Of a stretch of 40,654 bases of DNA, positions 32,875-40,654 are shown in pieces; positions within the stretch are counted from its first letter, which is position 1; the number at the start of each line of letters is the position of its first letter. The position numbers and the translations under genes are program-made. Origin of the DNA: CAZXCQ01 sp964639275 (GTDB lineage: Bacteria > Desulfobacterota > DSM-4660 > Desulfatiglandales > Desulfatiglandaceae); the NCBI GenBank assembly GCA_964639275.1, contig CAZXCQ010000011.1, positions 1 to 40,654 on the forward strand. Reading direction: 5' to 3'. The notes below the pieces were generated by a model. The model searched no databases and had not been told where the DNA came from. It saw only the letters and a program-made list of their open reading frames with translations.

Positions 32875-35800
32875 CTAGATTTGACTGTCCTCAAAAAGCT
32901 GAACCTCCAGTCCGAGGCTCTGAAGTTCTTTCATAAGCACCTTAAAGGATTCGGGGAGACCAGCTTCCAGGACATTATTTCCTTTGACGATCCTTTCATA
33001 CATCCGGGTCCTCCCGGCCACATCATCCGATTTGACAGTCAAGAACTCCTGGAGTGTATAGGCGGCGCCGTATGCCTCCATGGCCCACACCTCCATTTCT
33101 CCCAATCTCTGGCCACCAAACTGGGCCTTCCCCCCCAGAGGCTGCTGAGTCACGAGTGAATATGGCCCGATCGAACGTGCATGCAGTTTATCATCCACCA
33201 GGTGGTGGAGCTTCATGATATACATAATGCCGACGGTGACCTCCTGGTCAAAAGGTTCGCCCGTCCTGCCATCGTAAAGCGTTGCCTGGCCAGTGATAGG
33301 TAACCCCGCCTCCTTCAGGAAGTTCTTTATCTCTTCCTCCTCAGCACCGTCAAAGACAGGTGATGCCATAGGGACGCCATCCCTGAACAGAGCCGCCTTT
33401 CCAAAAAGTTCTTCATCGGGCAGATCCCCAAATAACCTGTCATATTCCTGTTTCTGAAACAGTCTCTTTAGTTTGCCTCTCAGCTCGGCAGCGCTGTTCA
33501 TTTTGTCCAAGAGCATTCCAACCTGTTTACCAAGTTCAGCGGAGGCCCACCCCAGATGGGTCTCGAGGACCTGTCCCGCATTCATTCTTGACGGAACGCC
33601 TAGAGGATTCAATATGATATCCACCGGAGTCCCGTCGGCAAAATAGGGCAGATCTTCAACCGGTAGGACTCTGGACAGGACCCCCTTGTTCCCATGACGG
33701 CCGGCCATCTTGTCACCGACAGACAGTTTACGTTTTACCGCTACATATATCTTGACCATCTTGATGACGCCGGGGGCCAAGTCGTCACCGGCACTCAATC
33801 TCTCTATCTTGTCCTCAAAATGCTTGGTTAGGCGGGCCCTTTTACTCGAATAACTTTCAAGAATGGACTCTATCCGTTCAATCTCATCCATAGTCGCCTT
33901 TATATCAGCACCGGTCCAGGCCTCGATTTCAACATGCTCAATGTCCTTTGGCTTTATCACCTTTTTTGCCTGAACAAGGATTTCCCCACCTTCCCTGTCA
34001 TGGAGATCTGTCTTCAGCTTCTTACCAATCAGGATATCCTTTAATTTCTCCCTGGCGCTCCTCGTGACGATCTCTTCCTCATCTCTGAGATCCTTTTCGA
34101 GTCGTGAGGTTGCCTCGACCTCAATGTCGCGGCTTCGCTGGTCCTTGTCTACCCCTCTCCTGGAGAACACCTTGGCATCGATCACGATTCCCTGAACCCC
34201 CGGAGGGACCCTCAGCGAGGTATCCTTGACATCACCTGCCTTATCCCCAAATATCGCCCTGAGTAGCTTCTCCTCAGGGGATAGCTGAGTCTCCCCCTTT
34301 GGCGTTATCTTCCCGACCAATATGTCGCCTGGCTTGATCTCCGCGCCGATCTTAATAATCCCGCTTTCGTCCAAGTTCCTTAGGGCATCCTCCCCGACAT
34401 TTGGAATATCCCGGGTGATCTCTTCGGGCCCCAGCTTGGTATCTCGGGATACCACCTCAAATTCCTCTATGTGGATCGAGGTGTAGATATCCTCCTTCAC
34501 CACCCTTTCGCTTATGAGCATGGAGTCCTCAAAGTTATATCCGCCCCATGACATAAATGCCACCATCACATTTTGTCCCAAGGCGAGCTCCCCAAGGTCT
34601 GAGGCTGGGCCATCGGCAATAATCTGTCCCTTTTTGATGATGTCGCCCTTCTTTACAATGGGCTTCTGAGTGTAGCAGCTGTTCTGATTAGATCTCTTGA
34701 ACTTTACCAGTTTGTAGATTTCAACCTCCGGTTCATCATCCGATCCAGGGCTCGACCTGATGACGATTCGCGAGGCATCGGCATCCTCCACCACGCCATC
34801 CCTTTTGGCAATAACGGAGACACCCGAATCGCGTGAGACCACGCTCTCAATTCCCGTCCCCACCAAAGGCGCCCTGGCTGTCAGGAGGGGAACGGCCTGG
34901 CGCTGCATATTTGACCCCATCAGGGCCCTGTTGGCATCGTCGTGTTCTAGAAAGGGGACCAGTGAAGCGGAAATGCTCACAAGTTGGTCTGGAGACACAT
35001 CCATATACTTCACATCCTTGACAGGGATCTTACCGGCTTCCCCCTCTACTCTCACCGCTGCCTCTTCCCTGATGAATCGTCCCCATTTATCCAATGGGGC
35101 ATTGGCCTGCGCAATAGGATAGGCCTTTTCATCAAGGGCAGAGAGGTATTCAATCTCGCTGGTGGCCTTTCCTTCCCTCACCTTTCTATAGGGTGTCTCG
35201 ATAAACCCGAACTCATTGACCCTTGCATAGGTGCTCAAAGACACAATCAATCCGATATTGGGGCCTTCGGGTGTCTCTATGGGACAGATCCTCCCATAAT
35301 GGGTTGGGTGGACGTCTCTAACCTCAAAACCGGCCCTCTCCCTTGTCAAACCGCCGGGACCCAAGGCACTCAATCTCCGTTTATGCGTTACCTCCGACAA
35401 GGGGTTGGTCTGATCCATAAATTGGGAAAGCTGGCTGGTTCCGAAAAACTCCTTGACCACTGCCGAGACAGGTTTGGAATTAATCAAATCGTGGGGCATC
35501 AGGGTCTCCACTTCCTGGAGGCTCATCCTTTCTTTGATCGCCCTTTCCATTCTTACAAGCCCTATCCTGTATTGATTTTCAAGGAGCTCACCCACCGCCC
35601 TCACGCGCCGGTTTCCAAGGTTATCAATATCATCGCCCGTGGCCTCGGCAGTCTTTAGTTTGATTAGCTCTTTGACCGTAGCCAAGATATCTTCCCTTCT
35701 CAAAGTGCGTTGCTCCAGGGGAACATCCAGATTGAGGCGATGATTCAATTTGAGCCGACCCACCTTTGAAAGGTCGTAGGTGTTGATATTAGAGAAAAGG

Positions 35801-36984
35801 TTTTCAAAGAAATTGTTGGCGACTTCCTGGGTGGGGGGGCTGCTAGGCCGCATTTTTCTATATATATCAAGCACCCCTTCATCCGGGGTATTGATCTTGT
35901 CCAAAAGCAGGGTGTCCCTGATGCTCGTACTCACACCCTGGGGATCCAAGACAAGACACTCCATCTCAGTAATACCCCTTTCTTGAAGCAGCTCAAACGT
36001 CTCACGGGGGAGTCTCTGGTTTACCTCAAAGATGACCTCTCCGGTCTGGGGGTCCACCACCTCGTCTGCGGTTACTCGGCCCTCAAGATCTCGGGGATCA
36101 ATAGGAATATGGGTGATACCGGCTGATTGAAGGGTCCTATGAAGCCTCTTGGTATATTTCTCACCCCTCTTGGCCAATACCTTGCCGGTCTGGGGATCAA
36201 GGATATCCTTGTTGAGTTTCCTCTGGTATAGATTTTCTATGTTGGCCTCTTGCCAGCATCTCTTCCCTTCTATCCGAATGATTTCGGTATCATAGAAAGC
36301 CCGCAAGACCTCTCTGGTCGTGTAACCGAGCGCCTTTAGGAGTATTGTGGCCGGGAATTTCCGCCTTCTGTCAATACGCACATACAGGAGATCCTTGGGG
36401 TCAAACTCAAAGTCAAGCCAAGATCCCCTCAGAGGGATAATGCGTGCCGAATAGAGAAGCTTTCCGCTGGAATGGGTTTTGCCCTTGTCGTGGTCGAAAA
36501 AGGCCCCGGGGGAACGATGGAGCTGGCTGACAACTGCCCTTTCGGTCCCGTTGATAATAAAAGTCCCGCGTTCGGTCATCATGGGCAGGGTCCCGAAATA
36601 GATCTCTTGCTCCTTGATATCCCTGATACTTTTTGTACCATTGGTGGCATCCGTATCAAAGACAACCAGCCGGACCGTGAGTCTGATGGGGGCCTCATAG
36701 GTCATGCCCTTGTTGAGGCAATCCTCCTCGTCATACTTGACATCTTCAAAGGTATACTTGACAAATTCCAGTGAAGATGTGCCCGCAAAATCATGTATCG
36801 GGAAGACATTCTTGAATGCCCCCTGGAGACCAAATTCCTCACGCTCCTCATGGGGAATATCTTTTTGCAGAAACCGCTCGTAGGAGCGCTTTTGCATATC
36901 TATCAGGCTCGGGATCTCAACGACCTTCTCTATCTTCCCGAAACTTCTTCTTGGACGTCTGCTCGCACCGTTGTGTACACTCAT
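32875..36984 (-). CDS. rpoB: DNA-directed RNA polymerase beta subunit
   Basis: Second large subunit of the polymerase catalytic core (1369 aa). The rifampicin-pocket region FFGTSQLSQFMDQTNPLSEV and THKRRLSALGPGGL (about 515-545) has the residues found in susceptible enzymes. The C-terminal blocks GDKMAGRHGNKG and EMEVWAMEAYGAAYTLQEFL are intact. It follows rplL after a structured 160-base gap. Confidence 0.98.
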   Translation of the reverse strand: MSVHNGASRRPRRSFGKIEKVVEIPSLIDMQKRSYERFLQKDIPHEEREEFGLQGAFKNVFPIHDFAGTSSLEFVKYTFEDVKYDEEDCLNKGMTYEAPIRLTVRLVVFDTDATNGTKSIRDIKEQEIYFGTLPMMTERGTFIINGTERAVVSQLHRSPGAFFDHDKGKTHSSGKLLYSARIIPLRGSWLDFEFDPKDLLYVRIDRRRKFPATILLKALGYTTREVLRAFYDTEIIRIEGKRCWQEANIENLYQRKLNKDILDPQTGKVLAKRGEKYTKRLHRTLQSAGITHIPIDPRDLEGRVTADEVVDPQTGEVIFEVNQRLPRETFELLQERGITEMECLVLDPQGVSTSIRDTLLLDKINTPDEGVLDIYRKMRPSSPPTQEVANNFFENLFSNINTYDLSKVGRLKLNHRLNLDVPLEQRTLRREDILATVKELIKLKTAEATGDDIDNLGNRRVRAVGELLENQYRIGLVRMERAIKERMSLQEVETLMPHDLINSKPVSAVVKEFFGTSQLSQFMDQTNPLSEVTHKRRLSALGPGGLTRERAGFEVRDVHPTHYGRICPIETPEGPNIGLIVSLSTYARVNEFGFIETPYRKVREGKATSEIEYLSALDEKAYPIAQANAPLDKWGRFIREEAAVRVEGEAGKIPVKDVKYMDVSPDQLVSISASLVPFLEHDDANRALMGSNMQRQAVPLLTARAPLVGTGIESVVSRDSGVSVIAKRDGVVEDADASRIVIRSSPGSDDEPEVEIYKLVKFKRSNQNSCYTQKPIVKKGDIIKKGQIIADGPASDLGELALGQNVMVAFMSWGGYNFEDSMLISERVVKEDIYTSIHIEEFEVVSRDTKLGPEEITRDIPNVGEDALRNLDESGIIKIGAEIKPGDILVGKITPKGETQLSPEEKLLRAIFGDKAGDVKDTSLRVPPGVQGIVIDAKVFSRRGVDKDQRSRDIEVEATSRLEKDLRDEEEIVTRSAREKLKDILIGKKLKTDLHDREGGEILVQAKKVIKPKDIEHVEIEAWTGADIKATMDEIERIESILESYSSKRARLTKHFEDKIERLSAGDDLAPGVIKMVKIYVAVKRKLSVGDKMAGRHGNKGVLSRVLPVEDLPYFADGTPVDIILNPLGVPSRMNAGQVLETHLGWASAELGKQVGMLLDKMNSAAELRGKLKRLFQKQEYDRLFGDLPDEELFGKAALFRDGVPMASPVFDGAEEEEIKNFLKEAGLPITGQATLYDGRTGEPFDQEVTVGIMYIMKLHHLVDDKLHARSIGPYSLVTQQPLGGKAQFGGQRLGEMEVWAMEAYGAAYTLQEFLTVKSDDVAGRTRMYERIVKGNNVLEAGLPESFKVLMKELQSLGLEVQLFEDSQI

Positions 36985-37064
36985 GGTATCTCCTCAAAAA
37001 TTGGCTCATGGGCAAAGGCCCTAAGCCCACAGCCAGAAGATATCCTACCCGTGTCTGCTCTGAC

Positions 37065-37094
37065 CCGTGGGATGTAAAGTCCTGTTGCCCACGG
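37065..37094 (-). other. Hairpin in the rplL-rpoB intergenic region
   Basis: CCGTGGG at 37065-37071 can pair with CCCACGG at 37088-37094. A smaller TGGGC/GCCCA hairpin lies nearer rpoB. There is no proper T-tract. By analogy with E. coli, where this gap holds an attenuator and an RNase III site, it may control the rpoBC to rplJL ratio; that role is inferred. Confidence 0.45.
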
Positions 37095-37144
37095 CCTCGG
37101 GGATATGTTGATACCAATTCTGTCTTCTTGACAAAAACAATAGA

Positions 37145-37531
37145 CTACTTAATCTCCACGGTGGCGCCAGCCTCTTCCAGCTGACCCTTGATGCCCTCTG
37201 CCTCATCCTTGGACACCCCTTCTTTTATTGGGGCAGGCGCCCCGTCCACCACCGCCTTGGCCTCTTTTAGGCCCAAACCGGTGATGGCCCGAACCACCTT
37301 AATCACCTGGATCTTTTTGTCACCCACGGCAGAGAGAACCACGTCAAATTCCGTCTTCTCGGCCACCTCTTCCTGGGCCTGGGCAGCGGGTGCGGCGGTG
37401 GCGACGGCCACCGGGGCAGCCGCACTCACCCCAAATTTTTCTTCCAGTTCTTTTACAAACTCCGAAAGTTCGAGAACCGTCATGTTGGAGATATATTCAA
37501 TTACATCTTCCCTATTGATCTTTTCTGTCAT
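37145..37531 (-). CDS. rplL: 50S ribosomal protein L7/L12
   Basis: Stalk protein that recruits translation GTPases (128 aa). It has an N-terminal dimerisation helix pair (TVLELSEFVKELEEKFGVSA), an Ala-rich hinge (about 38-55) and a C-terminal domain with GLGLKEAKAVVDGAPAPIK. It lies 35 bases after rplJ. Confidence 0.98.
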   Translation of the reverse strand: MTEKINREDVIEYISNMTVLELSEFVKELEEKFGVSAAAPVAVATAAPAAQAQEEVAEKTEFDVVLSAVGDKKIQVIKVVRAITGLGLKEAKAVVDGAPAPIKEGVSKDEAEGIKGQLEEAGATVEIK

Positions 37532-37566
37532 GTCTATGCTTGAACCTCCGTAATATCTTGAAAGAG

Positions 37567-38085
37567 TTATTTTTCTTTTTGCTGTTCAATGGCCTTCAGC
37601 ACATATAGCAGCTTGGCCATAATACCATTCAGAACCCTGACCAAAGATGCCGGAACCGCCTGCATGGCCGACAAGGTCTGAGCCAGAAGCACTTCTCTTC
37701 CCGGCAGCTCAGCCAATCGCTTAATCCCCTCCGCGTCGACAACTTTCCTTGATACCTGGCAGGCCTTAAGCTGTAACATATTAAAATTCTTGGCAAAGTC
37801 AACCAGGACCTTTGCGGGGCCAATTACGTCCTCGTATGTAAGTGCAATCGCCGACGGCCCCTCCATATACTCCTTGATCAGCTCGGTATCAGTCTCTTGG
37901 CTGGCCAGCTTGAGGAGTCTATTCTTGACGACCCTGAATTCGGCATCTACCTTCTTCAGTTCCTTTCGTAGCCGGCTGATGGTCTCCACATTGAGGCCTT
38001 GATAATTTACAAGAAAAGTGCCCTGTGCCTTTTCAAGTTGGCCACGAAGATCGGCTACAAACCTTTCCTTTTCTTCCCTCTTCAT
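37567..38085 (-). CDS. rplJ: 50S ribosomal protein L10
   Basis: Stalk base protein that holds L7/L12 dimers (172 aa). MKREEKERFVADLRGQLEKA, FLVNYQGLNVETISRLRKEL and VVKNRLLKLA are typical. ATG 38085 is chosen for GGAGGGGGGGTGAAC directly upstream; the open frame to 38142 lies in the leader RNA. Autoregulation through the L10 leader is expected. Confidence 0.96.
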   Translation of the reverse strand: MKREEKERFVADLRGQLEKAQGTFLVNYQGLNVETISRLRKELKKVDAEFRVVKNRLLKLASQETDTELIKEYMEGPSAIALTYEDVIGPAKVLVDFAKNFNMLQLKACQVSRKVVDAEGIKRLAELPGREVLLAQTLSAMQAVPASLVRVLNGIMAKLLYVLKAIEQQKEK

Positions 38086-38152
38086 GTTCACCCCCCCTCC
38101 GTCTGACAGTAAATATGCCAAAGACAGAGGTATAGGCCCCAAACTTCAAAAA

Positions 38153-38249
38153 GATCAGTCTCGGTAGGCATTTCCATTTAAGCCGTCGGACACCATACAC
38201 GAGGAATTGATCGCACACTGCCCTCGCCGTGGCACCTACTGTCTTTGAC
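38153..38249 (-). ncRNA. Ribosomal L10 leader
   Basis: Within the 223-base rplA-rplJ gap the - strand carries GTCAAAGACAGTAGGTGCC at its 5' end and TTAAATGGAAATGCCTACCGAGA at its 3' end. This GTAGGTG...GCCTACCGAG pairing with an internal branched region is the pattern of the L10 leader, to which the L10(L12)n complex binds to repress rplJL translation. The limits given are approximate. Confidence 0.85.
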
Positions 38250-38308
38250 TAAGAGCCACAAGCGCCGGGGGCTTTCCTTTCAGAAGTCCCGGCCTTGCAC
38301 ATTCCCAA

Positions 38309-39013
38309 CTAGTTTTGGAGATCTTTCACGTATGCAGGATCCACTTTGATTCCAGGCCCCATGCTGGTAGACATGCCAATACTTCTGAGATAGGTCCCTT
38401 TGCTGGCAGGAGGTTTCAGTCTCAAAACAGTGTCGATAAATGCAGCAATATTTTCCAGGAGCTTTTCCACACCAAATGAAACCTTGCCCATAGGGGCATG
38501 GATTATGCCCGCCTTTTCCACCCGAAAATCTATCTTGCCGGCCTTAATATCTGTAACGGCCTTGGCCACATCAAAGGTAACCGTGCCCAATTTGGCATTC
38601 GGCATCAAGCCCCTTGGCCCCAAAATGCGCCCAAGCTTTCCCACGGCACCCATCATATCTGGCGTGGCAATGGCCTTGTCAAATTCAAGCCATCCCTGTT
38701 GAATCTTCTCTACAAGATCGTCAGAGCCCACATAGTCGGCACCCGCCTCACGGGCCTCTTTCTCCTTTTCTCCTTTGGCAAACACCCCCACGCGGACCTT
38801 TTTTCCCACCCCGTGTGGCAACACGACCGTACCTCTCACCATCTGATCCGCATGCCTGGGGTCTACGCCCAGCTTCACCGCCAGATCCACACTTTCATCA
38901 AAGTTGGCATGGGCGCAATCAAGTGCCAATCCAACTGCCTCTTGAAAGCTATATCGTTTCATCTTGTCGATCTTTTGGGCACTGACCCTGTATTTCTTGC
39001 CTCTCTTGGCCAT
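38309..39013 (-). CDS. rplA: 50S ribosomal protein L1
   Basis: L1-stalk protein and repressor of the L11 operon in E. coli (234 aa). MAKRGKKYRVSAQKIDKMK, VVLPHGVGKKVRVGVFAKG and GRILGPRGLMPNAKLGTVT are signatures. It lies 20 bases after rplK. Confidence 0.98.
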   Translation of the reverse strand: MAKRGKKYRVSAQKIDKMKRYSFQEAVGLALDCAHANFDESVDLAVKLGVDPRHADQMVRGTVVLPHGVGKKVRVGVFAKGEKEKEAREAGADYVGSDDLVEKIQQGWLEFDKAIATPDMMGAVGKLGRILGPRGLMPNAKLGTVTFDVAKAVTDIKAGKIDFRVEKAGIIHAPMGKVSFGVEKLLENIAAFIDTVLRLKPPASKGTYLRSIGMSTSMGPGIKVDPAYVKDLQN

Positions 39014-39033
39014 TTCTATGCTTCCCCTAAGTG

Positions 39034-39462
39034 TTAAGATTCGATTATCGTTATACCCATACTCCTGGCCGTCCCCTCGACGATTTTGGCTGCGTTCTCC
39101 AGATCATAGCTATTCAAGTCTTCAAACTTGAGCCTTGCTATCTCCTCCACCTGCTTTCGGGTAACCTCCGCCACCTTTTGTCGATTGGGTTCAGCCGAGC
39201 CCTTGGCTATTTGCGCGGCCTGTTTCAAAAGTACCGAGGCCGGAGGCGTCTTTGTAATAAAAGAAAACGACCGATCCGCATAGATTGTGATGACAACAGG
39301 AATAACTGTGCCCACCTGGCCCTGTGTCTTCGCATTGAATGCCTTGCAAAACTCTGCGATATTGACCCCGTGCTGACCCAACGCGGGACCAATGGGGGGG
39401 GACGGGTTGGCCTGCCCCCCCTTTACCTGAAGTTTCACAGAACCAATGACTTTCTTTGCCAT
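39034..39462 (-). CDS. rplK: 50S ribosomal protein L11
   Basis: GTPase-centre protein that binds 23S rRNA with L10 (142 aa). VKLQVKGGQANPSPPIGPAL, GVNIAEFCKAFNAKTQ and the C-terminal GTARSMGITI are diagnostic. It lies 12 bases after nusG. Confidence 0.98.
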   Translation of the reverse strand: MAKKVIGSVKLQVKGGQANPSPPIGPALGQHGVNIAEFCKAFNAKTQGQVGTVIPVVITIYADRSFSFITKTPPASVLLKQAAQIAKGSAEPNRQKVAEVTRKQVEEIARLKFEDLNSYDLENAAKIVEGTARSMGITIIES

Positions 39463-39474
39463 GATAAATCCCTT

Positions 39475-40005
39475 CTAAATCTTGTTGACCTGTATAAAAT
39501 CCAGTTCTACTGGCGTAGGACGTCCAAATACCGTAATGAGTACCCTGAGCTTCTCCTTATCCGGCTTCATTTCCTCCACAACACCCTGGAAATTGCTAAA
39601 TGGACCATCCACGACCCGAACCTCGTCACCCTCTTCAAAGCTATATTTGGGTTTTGGCTTACTCACCCCTTCTTCCATCTGGTGGATGATCCGATCTGCC
39701 TCCTCATCTGAGATGGGCGTTGGTTTTACCTCCCCACCAACAAACCCGGTTACCTTGGCAGTATTCCTGACAGTGTGCCAGGTGTCATCATTTAAGGCCA
39801 TTTGAACCAATATGTATCCTGGGTAAAACTTCCTTGAAGAGGTCTTTTTCTGCCCTTTCCGGAGCTCGATCACCTGCTCGGTCGGCACAAGGATCTTGCC
39901 AAAGTATTGCTCCTGGCCAAGGGTCTTTATCCTCTCCTCCAGGTTTTTCTTCACCTTGTTTTCAAAACCCGAATAGGTATGAACGATGTACCATCTCAGA
40001 TCCAT
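39475..40005 (-). CDS. nusG: Transcription termination/antitermination protein NusG
   Basis: Elongation factor linking RNA polymerase to ribosome or Rho (176 aa). The NGN domain is at about 1-110 (RWYIVHTYSGFENKVKKNLE, RKFYPGYILVQM) and the C-terminal KOW domain has FEEGDEVRVVDGPFSNFQG. It lies 16 bases after secE. Confidence 0.98.
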   Translation of the reverse strand: MDLRWYIVHTYSGFENKVKKNLEERIKTLGQEQYFGKILVPTEQVIELRKGQKKTSSRKFYPGYILVQMALNDDTWHTVRNTAKVTGFVGGEVKPTPISDEEADRIIHQMEEGVSKPKPKYSFEEGDEVRVVDGPFSNFQGVVEEMKPDKEKLRVLITVFGRPTPVELDFIQVNKI

Positions 40006-40021
40006 GGCAGTACCGCCTGGC

Positions 40022-40399
40022 TCACCCCACGATATTTTTGATAATCTTTATAAGGCCAAAATCCACCAGACCCAGGAAAAAGGCGACCACGAGGGTCAGT
40101 ACAATCACGACGGCCGTAGAGGCAAACAATTCCTTCCGGGTGGGCCATTTCACCTTCATAAGCTCCGTCCTTGCCTCTCTCAAAAATTGCCCCGCCTTAT
40201 CCGCAAATGTTCGAATAGAGCCTTTATTTCCCCCCCTTTTTTCAATTGCCCTCTTGGGGGTGTTCGGAGTGGACTGTTGTTTTACCGCCTTTTCTTGTGG
40301 GAGATTTACATCAGAGCTTACGACCCGGTTTTTCTGTGAAACGCGGACCTTTTTCTTCGAAACCTTCCTCTTCTTTGACCTCTGACTCTTTTTTTTCAT
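40022..40399 (-). CDS. secE: Preprotein translocase subunit SecE with long basic N-terminus
   Basis: Small clamp subunit of the Sec translocon that stabilises SecY. The conserved part is at the C-terminal half: FLREARTELMKVKWPTRKEL followed by one membrane span (STAVVIVLTLVVAFFLGLV). About 60 residues of Lys/Arg/Ser-rich sequence precede it, making 125 aa against about 60-65 in single-span SecE proteins. A later start is possible but none with a better ribosome site was evident. Confidence 0.92.
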   Translation of the reverse strand: MKKKSQRSKKRKVSKKKVRVSQKNRVVSSDVNLPQEKAVKQQSTPNTPKRAIEKRGGNKGSIRTFADKAGQFLREARTELMKVKWPTRKELFASTAVVIVLTLVVAFFLGLVDFGLIKIIKNIVG

Positions 40400-40478
40400 C
40401 TATCCCTTGGATGCCCTGCTTTTTGGTCTTGCCGCCTATTTGATCTCTAAAACCCCACAAACCTGATAAACATCAAAG

Positions 40479-40654
40479 GTAACATCTCAAGTAGACGTTC
40501 ACGGGTTCAAAGGTTCAGGGGTTCAAGGTTGCATTCTTGTCCTTTTCCCTAACCCTGAATCCCGATTCATCGGGAAACCGGGAACCTGTGAACGCTTACC
40601 ATCTCAAAAAACAGGGGGAAAGGTGTGGCATGGGGGTCTTTTTTTCTTCCACAT
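40479..40654. mobile_element. 102-bp palindromic element, copy C, split and cut by window edge
   Basis: The left end GTAACATCTCAA (40479-40490) is separated from the rest of the element (40600 onward) by a 109-bp insertion. From 40600 to 40654 it is identical to the same part of copy A. Joining the two pieces after removing the insertion and one 8-bp duplicate restores the GTAACATCTCAAAAAACAGG arm exactly. The right half lies outside the window. Confidence 0.8.
40491..40599. mobile_element. 109-bp nested MITE-like insertion
   Basis: It begins GTAGACGTTCACGGGTTC (40491-40508); the inverted right end reads GTAAGCGTTCACAGGTTC (from 40582-40599), 15 of 18 identical. It is flanked by the perfect 8-bp direct repeat CATCTCAA (40483-40490 and 40600-40607). 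The interior has GGTTCA direct repeats and a CCCGATTCATCGGG hairpin and no coding capacity. As I recall, GTAA ends and 8-bp duplications are features of the IS66 family, so a transposase of that type is a candidate for mobilising it. Confidence 0.75.

Noticed and set aside
28753..36984. Long antisense open frames within rpoB and rpoC
   Set aside because: They follow the codon structure of the sense genes and lack ribosome sites and recognisable domains.
32875..36984. Rifampicin-resistance substitutions in rpoB, and streptomycin-type changes in rpsL
   Set aside because: The key pocket residues and the two S12 lysines are of the ordinary susceptible type.
1..40654. CRISPR arrays, phage genes, toxin-antitoxin or defence systems
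   Set aside because: No regularly spaced repeats and no proteins of these kinds were seen; the window is housekeeping plus small non-coding elements.

Overview
The window looks like a chromosomal segment of an anaerobic member of Desulfobacterota (formerly Deltaproteobacteria). The main pointers are the EF-Tu sequence (GITIATAHVEY and DCPGHADY stretches), a zinc-binding S14 and S4, an uninterrupted ribosomal super-cluster running from secE to rplQ, and a branched-chain amino acid ABC transporter next to a 2-oxoacid dehydrogenase. The phylum call is an inference from protein character. No 16S rRNA or other decisive marker is present.

Layout. Bases 1-6076 (+ strand) hold the end of livM, then livG and livF (high-affinity amino acid uptake), followed by genes for E1-alpha, E1-beta and E2 of an acetoin/pyruvate-type 2-oxoacid dehydrogenase complex; no E3 gene is present. 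From 6315 to the right edge every gene is on the - strand. Read in transcription order from the right edge they are: secE-nusG-rplK-rplA-[L10 leader]-rplJ-rplL-rpoB-rpoC; a consensus promoter; rpsL-rpsG-tuf; rpsJ-rplC-rplD-rplW-rplB-rpsS-rplV-rpsC-rplP-rpmC-rpsQ-rplN-rplX-rplE-rpsZ-rpsH-rplF-rplR-rpsE-rpmD-rplO-secY; infA-rpmJ-rpsM-rpsK-rpsD-rpoA-rplQ; a hairpin/T8 terminator; pyrB-pyrC-sigma-54 response regulator; a DUF1847 protein; and a coiled-coil lipoprotein with a LytR_C-like C-terminus. fusA is absent from its usual place between rpsG and tuf, and adk/map are absent between secY and infA.

The genes are mostly housekeeping: core RNA polymerase, translation, Sec translocation and pyrimidine synthesis. 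No gap between genes exceeds 300 bases. The three largest (4428-4678, 6077-6314 and 40400-40654) are largely filled by small mobile-looking repeats. A 102-bp palindromic element with GTAAC/GTTAC ends occurs twice complete, each time between perfect 8-bp direct repeats. A third copy at the right edge is split by a different 109-bp element that has its own inverted ends and its own 8-bp target duplication. This nested pair of non-autonomous elements is the most novel-looking signal.

Other points of interest are a tuf gene whose codon use differs sharply from its neighbours, an E2 protein with two apparent peripheral-subunit-binding domains, a terminator placed directly before pyrB and inside an in-frame upstream extension of it, and long charged tails on RpoA and L17.
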